Shown here: one piece after another, positions 8,228 to 14,264 of the stretch
Layout of the letters: each line of letters begins with the position of its first letter
How positions within the stretch are numbered: position 1 is the stretch's first letter
Assembly: GCA_002364555.1 (NCBI GenBank)
Contig: DEYM01000082.1
Location: 1 to 19,614, forward strand
Length of the DNA stretch: 19,614 nucleotides
DNA from: Phycisphaerales bacterium UBA3158
GTDB lineage: Bacteria; Planctomycetota; Phycisphaerae; Phycisphaerales; SM1A02
Direction: 5' to 3'
The notes under the pieces: generated by a model
Database searches by the model: none
What the model saw: only the letters and a program-made list of their open reading frames with translations
What the model was told of the DNA's origin: nothing
Program-made: the position numbers and the translations under genes

Positions 8228-8479
8228 ACGACCCCTGTGAGGCAATCGGTTTTAAAAGGGCCCAGAGCTACTTCGACGCCCATTTAGGACCCTTGCAAGG
8301 GCATTGTCGTCAGTGGAGGGAGAACTGTCGTGAACCTAAGAGAAACAAAGGGACCGGCACTGACAAACCTGAATTGAACGTTCACAGCATTCAGATCTGC
8401 GTGTGAACACATGTCCTGCAAACGTCCGGTGGGGATTGGGGCAGGAAATGATGGCTGGAGTATTGAGAGGAAGAGACGT

Positions 8480-9052
8480 ATGACCGTATTGAGTGATCAG
8501 CAGATTCTAGATGACGTTCGAATAGAACCACTTCAGGAATCACAACGAGGCGAAGGTGTCGTCTCATTCGGTGTTTCAAGCTACGGCTACGACGTCCGAG
8601 TCGGTACACATTTCAAGATCTTCACGAATACCACTTCCGGTGGTGTTGCCGTCGTTGATCCGAAACGTTTCACCGATGACCTGTTCGTCGAAGTGGACAC
8701 CAGTAAGACCGGTGCCGATCACGTCATCATCCCACCAAACAGCTTCGCGCTGGCCGCGACCGTGGAATGGATCGAGATTCCACGCGATGTCCTGGCCATC
8801 TGCGTTGGCAAGAGCACCTATGCACGCTGTGGACTGGTCGTGAATGTCACTCCACTCGAACCCGAGTGGAGAGGCAAGGTCACCCTCGAGATCAGCAACA
8901 CCACCCCACTGCCCGCCAAGGTCTACGCGAACGAAGGCATCGCCCAGATGATCTTCCTCAGAGCCGATCAGGTTTGCCGAACGAGCTATGCCGACAGACA
9001 GGGCAAATACCAGGATCAGGAGGGATTGACACTCCCGAAGATGCTTGATTAA
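8480..9052 (+). CDS. dcd: dCTP deaminase
   Basis: 190 residues, the usual length. The start MTVLSDQQIL at 8480 matches the family N-terminus (M-x-L-S-D-x-x-I) and has AGGAAGAG just upstream. A longer frame from 8411 adds 23 residues unlike the family. The enzyme is a trimeric, Mg-dependent deaminase converting dCTP to dUTP, the first step toward dTTP. Visible motifs: SSYGYDVR (33-40), then GKSTYARCGL (110-119) with the Ser and Arg that bind substrate, VVNVTPLEPEW, and VTLEISN with catalytic Glu137, followed by TPLPAKVYANEGIAQ. It may be the plain dUTP-releasing enzyme or the bifunctional form that goes to dUMP; the sequence alone does not let me decide. It lies 108 bases before nrdJ on the same strand, so the two probably form a deoxynucleotide-supply operon. 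Confidence 0.95.
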   Translation: MTVLSDQQILDDVRIEPLQESQRGEGVVSFGVSSYGYDVRVGTHFKIFTNTTSGGVAVVDPKRFTDDLFVEVDTSKTGADHVIIPPNSFALAATVEWIEIPRDVLAICVGKSTYARCGLVVNVTPLEPEWRGKVTLEISNTTPLPAKVYANEGIAQMIFLRADQVCRTSYADRQGKYQDQEGLTLPKMLD

Positions 9053-9160
9053 CCACGCATCATTCGTGTCAGAGAGAACGACTAGAAAACCATCAATTGA
9101 ACAGATCAATCACTGATCAAAGCCACGGAATCACAGCGCCACGGAAGGCCGGAATAAGAC

Positions 9161-12100
9161 ATGCAGATCACTCGAAGATTTACCAAGCCGGATGTAGATG
9201 TTTTCACAAGCGTCGAATGGGAACGCCGAACCAGCCGCATCACCAATGCGGACGGATCGCTCGTATTCGAAATGAACGACGCCTGGATACCCAAGAACTG
9301 GAGCCAGCTGGCCACCGACATCATGGTCAGCAAGTATTTCCGCAAAGCGGGCGTACCCCAGATCGACGACACGGGCGCGATGATCCAGGACGCCGATGGA
9401 ACGACGTTGACCGGCCCTGAAAAATCGGCCAAGCAGGTCATCCATCGCCTGGCTGGCTGCTGGAGAGCCTGGGGCGAAAAGCACGGCTACTTCGATACGG
9501 CCGACGATGCCCAGATCTTCTACGACGAACTCTGCTGGATGATGCTCAATCAGGCCGCCGCCCCCAACAGCCCACAGTGGTTCAATACAGGGCTTCATTG
9601 GGCCTACGGCATCACCGGTCCAGCACAGGGACACTACGTCAACGATCCATCGACCGGTCAGGCCATGCCCGCACAGGATGCCTATTCACATCCTCAACCG
9701 CATGCCTGCTTCATCCAGAACGTGGACGATGACCTCGTGCAGCCTGGTGGAATCATGGATCTCTGGACAAGGGAAGCCAGACTCTTCAAGTACGGTTCGG
9801 GAACCGGCACGAACTTCTCCCATATCCGTGGTGAGAACGAATCGCTTTCAGGCGGAGGACGCAGTTCCGGACTGATGAGCTTCCTCAAGATCGGCGACAG
9901 AGCCGCCGGTGCCATCAAGTCGGGTGGAACAACCCGACGTGCAGCCAAGATGGTCTGCCTCGACGCGGATCATCCGGACATCGAGGGTTTCGTCAACTGG
10001 AAGGTCCGCGAGGAGCTCAAGGTCGCCTCACTCGTCGAGGGCATGAAGCATCTGAGCCCCGCCCAGCAGGATCTGGCGAAGGAACTCGGTCTCGTTCTCG
10101 ACTACGACTTCAACGGCGAGAGCTATCAGACCGTCAGTGGCCAGAACTCGAACAACTCGGTTCGCCTGAGCAATGAATTCATGGAAGCTGTCGCCGACGA
10201 CAAGCCGTGGAAACTGATCAATCGAACAGATGGCGCCGTCGCGGAGGAGATCAGTGCTCGCGGGCTCTGGGATCAGATCTGTCGCGCGGCATGGCAATGT
10301 GCCGACCCCGGACTTCAATTCGACACCACCATCAACCAGTGGCATACCTGTCCGGCGAGTGGTCGAATCAACGCCTCGAACCCGTGCAGCGAATACATGT
10401 TCCTGGACGACACGGCCTGCAATCTCGCTTCCATCAACTTGATGAAGTTCTACGACTCCACCAAGAGAAGCTTCGACGTCGCCGGCTTCGAACACGCCAT
10501 CGACATCTGGACGATCGTGCTCGAGATATCCGTCCTGATGGCGGCCTTCCCGTCGCAGTCGATCGCCGAGAAGAGCTACCGCTATCGAACGCTGGGACTT
10601 GGGTATGCCAATCTCGGCGCGATGCTCATGCAGGCAGGCGTCCCCTACGACTCCGAGGAGTCCAGGGCCCTCTGTGGAGCCGTCTCGTCGATTCTGACGG
10701 GCCGCTCCTATGCGATGAGTGCCAGAATGGCCTCAGAGCACGGTCCGTTCCCTGGATACGACGACAACGCGGACTCGATGCTTCGTGTCATTCGAAACCA
10801 TCGTCGAGCCGCTCATGGCGAGCCTCGTGAAGCGGGCACCTGGGAACTCCTGGACATCCCACCAGTACCGGTGAATCATCACATCCTCACTTCAGAGGAT
10901 CGATCCATCGCCAATTCGAATGATCTTTCCCTGCGTGCCATGGCGGCATGGGACGAGGCTCTGACGCTCGGTGAAGCCAGTGGATACAGAAATGCCCAGG
11001 TGACCGTGATCGCACCCACAGGAACCATCGGTCTGCTGATGGATTGCGACACGACCGGCGTGGAGCCCGACTTCGCCCTGACGAAGTTCAAGAAACTCGC
11101 TGGCGGCGGATACTTCAAGATCGCCAATCAGTCCCTGCATCCTGCCCTGATCGCCCTGGGCTATGACGAGGACGAGACCAGTCGCATTCTCAACTGGGTC
11201 ATGGGTGCGCTTGAACTGGAAGTCCCGATGCCCGACGCATGGGAGGGACCGCACAACACCTTCCGTGATTTCCTGACAGACAAGGGCTATTCCGCAGATG
11301 ATCTGGCGGAGATCATGGCACAGCTCCCATCGGTCTTCGAGCTGTCCTATGCCTTCACCGCCTGGAGCATGCCAGAAGCAGTCCTCAAGGCCTGTGGTGT
11401 CACGGACATCGATGCCGCTCGTGCGGACATGAATTTCAATGGCCTTCGAGTCCTCGGACTCGAGAACAAGGTCATCCGTGAACTGAATACCCTCATATGC
11501 GGTACACAGACCATCGAAGGCGCCCCCGGCCTCAAGGACGAACATCTCCCGGTGTTCGACTGTGCCAATACATGCGGTCCAAATGGAAAGCGTTTCATCG
11601 CACCCTCGGGCCACATCCGGATGATGGCCGCCGCCCAGCCTTTCATCTCGGGAGCCATCTCCAAGACGATCAATCTTCCCAACGAAGCCAACGAGGCCGA
11701 TATCGCGTCGGCCTACCATCTGTCCTGGGAACTTGGACTCAAGGCCAACGCGCTCTATCGCGATGGATGCAAGCTTTCACAGCCTCTGAACTCCAAGTCC
11801 GATGATGCGATGCTCGATGACGAGGAGGACAACAACGATCTCGAGGCAGCTCGAGAGGAAGTCGGAGAAAGCGTCGCGGCAGCAGCCGTGGTGATGTCCG
11901 ACGAATCCGGTGAGGAAGTCAACTTCGTCGAACGGATCGTCGAGCGGATCATCGAGCGTCCCATGCGACGCCGTCTCCCCGACACCCGGAGAAGCATCAC
12001 CCACCACTTCAATGTGGCTGGCCATGAGGGCTATCTGACCGTCGGCATGTACGAGGACAGGACACCCGGTGAACTCTTCATCACCATGTCAAAGGAAGGA

Positions 12101-12766
12101 TCGACCATCGGTGGCCTCATGGACAGCCTGGGTACCGCGATCAGTGTCGCCCTTCAATACGGAGTACCGGTCGAAAGCCTGGTAACCAAGTTCGCACACC
12201 AGCGATTCGAACCACAGGGCATGACGACCAATCGGGAAATCCCGTTCGCCAAGAGCCTCGTGGACTACATCTTCCGCTGGCTGGGAATGGAGTTCATTCC
12301 CGGTTTCCGAGAAGCCAATGCACCAAAGAGACCCGGTACGAATCGCGACCGGGAAACGACAGCAGCGTCACGAACTACACAGGTCAAGAATGAGTTGCAC
12401 CAAGTCAAGGAGGACGATGCATGCTCAGAGACGAGTGGATCAACGGAATCGATGCCATCTGGCAGACGACTGAGCAAGGATGCCATCCGTGGCATCGAAG
12501 TCCAGACCGGCCGGGCGAGCACAGGCTCCGCCCATGGAATGGATGCGTCGTCCATGTCCGCAGACCCGGAGAAGATCGATCTCCCATCGGGAGTGGTTTC
12601 ATCGGAGAACGCAGAGGGCTCGACGGAAACGAAGGATGGCTTGAGTCAGGCCACCGCAACACTCATGGGCGATGCACCGCCGTGTGACGTCTGCGGATCG
12701 ATCACCGTACGTAACGGCACTTGCTACAAGTGCATGAACTGCGGCAACTCGATGGGCTGCAGCTGA
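9161..12766 (+). CDS. nrdJ: Adenosylcobalamin-dependent (class II) ribonucleoside reductase, long NrdJ type
   Basis: 1201 residues. It reduces ribonucleotides to deoxyribonucleotides using a thiyl radical generated from adenosylcobalamin, without oxygen or a separate radical subunit. Features: APNSPQWFNTG near residue 140; Cys183 (HACFIQN), the first member of the reducing Cys pair; KYGSGTGTNFS; the catalytic NPCSE with Asn407, Cys409 (thiyl site) and Glu411; Cys420 (DTACNLASIN), the second reducing Cys; APTGTIG from 618 (phosphate loop); and the TSCPD domain at about 948-1025, typical of the long form. An acidic spacer (about 880-930) precedes TSCPD. A Ser/Thr/Glu-rich linker of about 100 residues (about 1067-1170) leads to a Cys-rich tail with CDVC (1175-1178) and several more Cys ending MGCS, the probable shuttle or zinc-binding terminus. 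The ATG at 9161 has a weak GGAATAAG upstream. No class I or III genes are in view. Confidence 0.97.
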   Translation: MQITRRFTKPDVDVFTSVEWERRTSRITNADGSLVFEMNDAWIPKNWSQLATDIMVSKYFRKAGVPQIDDTGAMIQDADGTTLTGPEKSAKQVIHRLAGCWRAWGEKHGYFDTADDAQIFYDELCWMMLNQAAAPNSPQWFNTGLHWAYGITGPAQGHYVNDPSTGQAMPAQDAYSHPQPHACFIQNVDDDLVQPGGIMDLWTREARLFKYGSGTGTNFSHIRGENESLSGGGRSSGLMSFLKIGDRAAGAIKSGGTTRRAAKMVCLDADHPDIEGFVNWKVREELKVASLVEGMKHLSPAQQDLAKELGLVLDYDFNGESYQTVSGQNSNNSVRLSNEFMEAVADDKPWKLINRTDGAVAEEISARGLWDQICRAAWQCADPGLQFDTTINQWHTCPASGRINASNPCSEYMFLDDTACNLASINLMKFYDSTKRSFDVAGFEHAIDIWTIVLEISVLMAAFPSQSIAEKSYRYRTLGLGYANLGAMLMQAGVPYDSEESRALCGAVSSILTGRSYAMSARMASEHGPFPGYDDNADSMLRVIRNHRRAAHGEPREAGTWELLDIPPVPVNHHILTSEDRSIANSNDLSLRAMAAWDEALTLGEASGYRNAQVTVIAPTGTIGLLMDCDTTGVEPDFALTKFKKLAGGGYFKIANQSLHPALIALGYDEDETSRILNWVMGALELEVPMPDAWEGPHNTFRDFLTDKGYSADDLAEIMAQLPSVFELSYAFTAWSMPEAVLKACGVTDIDAARADMNFNGLRVLGLENKVIRELNTLICGTQTIEGAPGLKDEHLPVFDCANTCGPNGKRFIAPSGHIRMMAAAQPFISGAISKTINLPNEANEADIASAYHLSWELGLKANALYRDGCKLSQPLNSKSDDAMLDDEEDNNDLEAAREEVGESVAAAAVVMSDESGEEVNFVERIVERIIERPMRRRLPDTRRSITHHFNVAGHEGYLTVGMYEDRTPGELFITMSKEGSTIGGLMDSLGTAISVALQYGVPVESLVTKFAHQRFEPQGMTTNREIPFAKSLVDYIFRWLGMEFIPGFREANAPKRPGTNRDRETTAASRTTQVKNELHQVKEDDACSETSGSTESMPSGRRLSKDAIRGIEVQTGRASTGSAHGMDASSMSADPEKIDLPSGVVSSENAEGSTETKDGLSQATATLMGDAPPCDVCGSITVRNGTCYKCMNCGNSMGCS

Positions 12767-12918
12767 ATGGAGGCTTGAGAGGATCAAGGACTTCCAGTCG
12801 GTATGCCAAGGGGCCGGCTGGTATTCCAGGAGGGGATACGGATCATGGAAGTTCCGATCCCGGATCGACTGAAAGGAATTCGGTTGATCCAACGCGGACA
12901 CAGGACGTGTTCGCCGTA

Positions 12919-13089
12919 GACGGGACTCGTTCCCGTCAACATGGCTCCCCGTCCGTGCTCCCTGGGGCGTTTATCCGCCCATCGACCTTGGCACCTAAGG
13001 AGAGGCGTGGCTTTCGCGAGAAAGCCTCTAACCGCTTCTTCTCTTCCCTCCTCCCTGGGGTGGACCCACCACCGCCCCAGGGATTTTTT
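12919..13089 (+). ncRNA. Candidate small structured RNA ending in an intrinsic terminator
   Basis: Successive hairpins are packed in about 170 bases. GACGGGA/TCCCGTC (12919-12925 with 12931-12937) has a CTCGT loop. GGGCG/CGCCC (12965-12969 with 12974-12978) follows. GGCTTTC/GAAAGCC (13009-13015 with 13020-13026) closes a GCGA tetraloop. An uninterrupted 22-base pyrimidine run (13035-13056) containing CCCTCCTCCC comes next, then the terminator hairpin with six T residues. A C-rich single-stranded stretch before a terminator is common in bacterial small RNAs that bind ribosome-binding sites. It does not resemble 6S, tmRNA, SRP or RNase P RNA as I know them. It could instead be the nuoA leader or the nrdJ 3' end. 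The 5' end is a guess. Confidence 0.45.
13052..13089 (+). terminator. Strong rho-independent terminator between nrdJ and nuoA
   Basis: TCCCTGGGGTGG (13052-13063) pairs with CCGCCCCAGGGA (13072-13083), 12 pairs including one G-U, around an 8-base loop, followed immediately by six T residues (13084-13089). It lies 70 bases before the nuoA start codon. The 3' arm has a second perfect partner upstream at 12959-12969. Confidence 0.85.
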
Positions 13090-13158
13090 ATGCCCACATT
13101 GAATTGTGATGCCGCCTCAGGGGCATGCCGCGGGCGTATCAACTAGACTTCTGACACC

Positions 13159-13563
13159 ATGACGATGCCTCCACCACTTCTTCTCGCGGAACTCAACAGC
13201 TACCTGCCGGTGGCTCTGATCGTCGTGATGGCCATTATCTTCGGAGCCGTCAATCTGATCGGCACACACCTGCTTGGACCCACTCGTCACGGTGATCGAA
13301 AGGACATGGCCTATGAATCCGGCATGGCTCCAATCGGAACAGCCAGAAAACGGTTCAACATCCGGTTCTACGTCCTGGCCATGACCTTCCTCGTGTTCGA
13401 TGTGGAAATCATCTTCCTGTATCCATGGGCCGTCGATTTCACCCAGATGGAACCACTGAGCGAAGAGGCGACGCTGTTCTTCGGCCGCATTCTCTTTTTC
13501 ATCCTCACATCAATCGTCGCCTACATCTATGCGTGGAAAAAAGGCGTCTTTCGCTGGGACTGA
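13159..13563 (+). CDS. nuoA: NADH-quinone oxidoreductase subunit A
   Basis: 134 residues, typical length. This is a membrane subunit of respiratory complex I at the junction of the proton-pumping and peripheral arms. Three transmembrane segments are visible (about 15-37, 72-95 and 105-127). The family signature follows the first: YESGMAPIG, RFNIRFYVLAM and FLVFDVEIIFLYPWA, with the conserved acidic residues of FDVE. Two ATGs (13159 and 13165) could start it, and neither has a visible Shine-Dalgarno. It is separated from nrdJ by a terminator. The gene after it is not nuoB, so subunit A is apparently split from the rest of the complex I operon here. Cotranscription with the next small gene (6-base gap) is likely. 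Confidence 0.95.
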   Translation: MTMPPPLLLAELNSYLPVALIVVMAIIFGAVNLIGTHLLGPTRHGDRKDMAYESGMAPIGTARKRFNIRFYVLAMTFLVFDVEIIFLYPWAVDFTQMEPLSEEATLFFGRILFFILTSIVAYIYAWKKGVFRWD

Positions 13564-13569
13564 TCATCC

Positions 13570-13857
13570 ATGTGCTGCCTCATCGCACTCTTCTCACTTG
13601 CCTTCCCAAGAATCACGCTTGTCCTTGTTTGGCTGCTTGATAAGCCGTTCATTGATCAGGCCTACAGCAACATGGCTGTGCCGGTCCTTGGATTGATCTT
13701 TCTACCATTGACGACGCTTGCGTATGCATGGGCGTTCACCTTCGAATCCGGAGTGGGATCAGGTGGAGGAATCCTCGTGATCGTCATCGCCGTCTTTCTG
13801 GATCTGGGGACCTATGGCGGTGGTGCTTCCACCCGAGGAAAATCCTCCCGAGCATGA
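13570..13857 (+). CDS. Small three-helix membrane protein of unknown function
   Basis: 95 residues starting 6 bases after nuoA. Three hydrophobic segments are visible: CLIALFSLAFPRITLVLVWL, a second around VPVLGLIFLPLTTLAYAW (residues about 37-57), and GGILVIVIAVFLDLGTYGGG. The pattern, with opening MCC, a central LGLIFLPLTTLAY and the LDLGTYGGG end, resembles an uncharacterised small membrane-protein family I recall from actinobacteria and other phyla; I cannot name a function. No Shine-Dalgarno is visible, so translation probably depends on coupling to nuoA. The short spacing suggests one transcript, but a complex I role is not implied. Confidence 0.75.
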   Translation: MCCLIALFSLAFPRITLVLVWLLDKPFIDQAYSNMAVPVLGLIFLPLTTLAYAWAFTFESGVGSGGGILVIVIAVFLDLGTYGGGASTRGKSSRA

Positions 13858-13972
13858 TTCGGACACACCCGGAACGAGCCGCTGGCCGAATTCCGCGAAG
13901 GCAAATTTCAATATTCATCGAATCGCAAGAGTTTTCATGCTCTCTGAGTTACGGAAGAGGCTATTGTTGAAC

Positions 13973-14089
13973 CTGTTGAGAGGCAGACTTCGATACTGTC
14001 GAATACGAGCCCTTGAGGGGGGATTCGGGTATCTCAACAGATCCGAATGAAGATACGGGAGGCCAGAAGTGGCCTCCCGATGTCGTTTT
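13973..14089 (+). ncRNA. Candidate structured RNA with closing stem and terminator
   Basis: CTGTTGAGA (13973-13981) is the exact complement of TCTCAACAG (14032-14040), enclosing 50 bases. Inside are TTCGA/TCGAA (13989-13993 with 13999-14003) and, as an alternative, CGAAT/ATTCG (around 14000-14004 and 14023-14027) enclosing CCCTTGAGGG. A perfect 10-pair hairpin follows at 14056-14079. This closing-helix, internal-hairpins, terminator layout fits a small RNA or a riboswitch-like leader. It could also be the 3' untranslated end of the nuoA transcript. I match it to no known family. Confidence 0.35.
14056..14089 (+). terminator. Hairpin terminator before the GH81 gene
   Basis: CGGGAGGCCA (14056-14065) pairs perfectly with TGGCCTCCCG (14070-14079) around a GAAG loop. 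The T tract is imperfect (TGTCGTTTT), so termination may be less efficient than at 13052-13089. It probably ends the nuoA unit or the candidate RNA just upstream. Confidence 0.65.
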
Positions 14090-14169
14090 GCGAGACTTCA
14101 AGAATCACTCGACTCTTCGATTGAATGGAATGGCCTGTAGGGAACATGCCTCGTTCATTTGAAGGTCGT

Positions 14170-14197
14170 TTGATACGGCATCCATTCTTGTTAAATA
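14170..14197 (+). promoter_or_regulatory. Probable promoter for the GH81 gene
   Basis: TTGATA (14170-14175, five of six matches to TTGACA) and TAAATA (14192-14197) are separated by 16 bases in an AT-rich stretch, about 70 bases before the start codon. The -10 match is modest. Confidence 0.4.
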
Positions 14198-14264
14198 CCG
14201 CAAATAGACATGCCGACATCCGAGGCGACCGACTATCTCATGGCCACCGGAGGGAGTTCACCAC

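Larger units (their letters stand above)
7993..8479. other. Divergent intergenic region between the helicase gene and dcd
   Basis: 487 bases without a convincing gene; the short frames have no Shine-Dalgarno or recognisable product. It contains the 18-base palindrome at 8027-8044, a run of seven A's near 8051-8057, an AATCACA/TGTGATT inverted repeat (8173-8179 with 8192-8198) and a possible plus-strand promoter at 8200-8227. It also has a stem of CGAC+GCCC (8274-8281) with GGGC+GTCG (8299-8302, 8306-8309), and within its loop the palindrome CCCTTGCAAGGG (8290-8301). If the promoter is right, dcd has a leader of roughly 245 bases. I looked for a cobalamin riboswitch, because nrdJ needs B12, and did not find the conserved boxes. 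Confidence 0.6.
12767..13158 (+). other. Intergenic region between nrdJ and nuoA
   Basis: 392 bases. The frames crossing it have no Shine-Dalgarno, no recognisable product and an unnatural composition, so I call no protein. The first 150 bases hold only small inverted repeats (for example CGATCC-C-GGATCG near 12855). The rest is dominated by the structured element at 12919-13089. No terminator is seen between the nrdJ stop and 13052, so nrdJ transcripts may run through this element as a 3' untranslated region. After the terminator, about 70 bases remain before nuoA, and I see no clear promoter or Shine-Dalgarno in them. Confidence 0.55.
13858..14264 (+). other. Intergenic region upstream of the GH81 gene
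   Basis: 407 bases. No protein-coding frame is convincing. The middle carries the candidate structured RNA (13973-14089) and the last 100 bases a probable promoter and the GH81 ribosome-binding site (GGAGGGAG at 14249-14256, 8 bases before ATG). I searched by eye for tRNA T-arm and acceptor features and found none. Confidence 0.55.

Noticed and set aside
8197..8406. 69-residue frame in the intergenic region before dcd
   Set aside because: It has no Shine-Dalgarno and no recognisable pattern, and overlaps the suspected promoter and leader.
8222..8479. Cobalamin riboswitch upstream of the B12-dependent reductase
   Set aside because: GGTTTTAAAAGGG faintly recalls one conserved box, but the B12 box and the other conserved core segments are absent.
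10892..11719. 275-residue minus-strand frame opposite nrdJ
   Set aside because: It is fully antisense to conserved NrdJ sequence, with no signal or motif.
12830..13089. 6S RNA, tmRNA, SRP RNA or RNase P RNA
   Set aside because: None of the diagnostic conserved sequences of these RNAs could be found, so no family name is assigned to the structured element.
12721..13146. 141-residue plus-strand frame between nrdJ and nuoA
   Set aside because: It begins inside nrdJ in another frame, runs through a terminator hairpin and has an unnatural composition.
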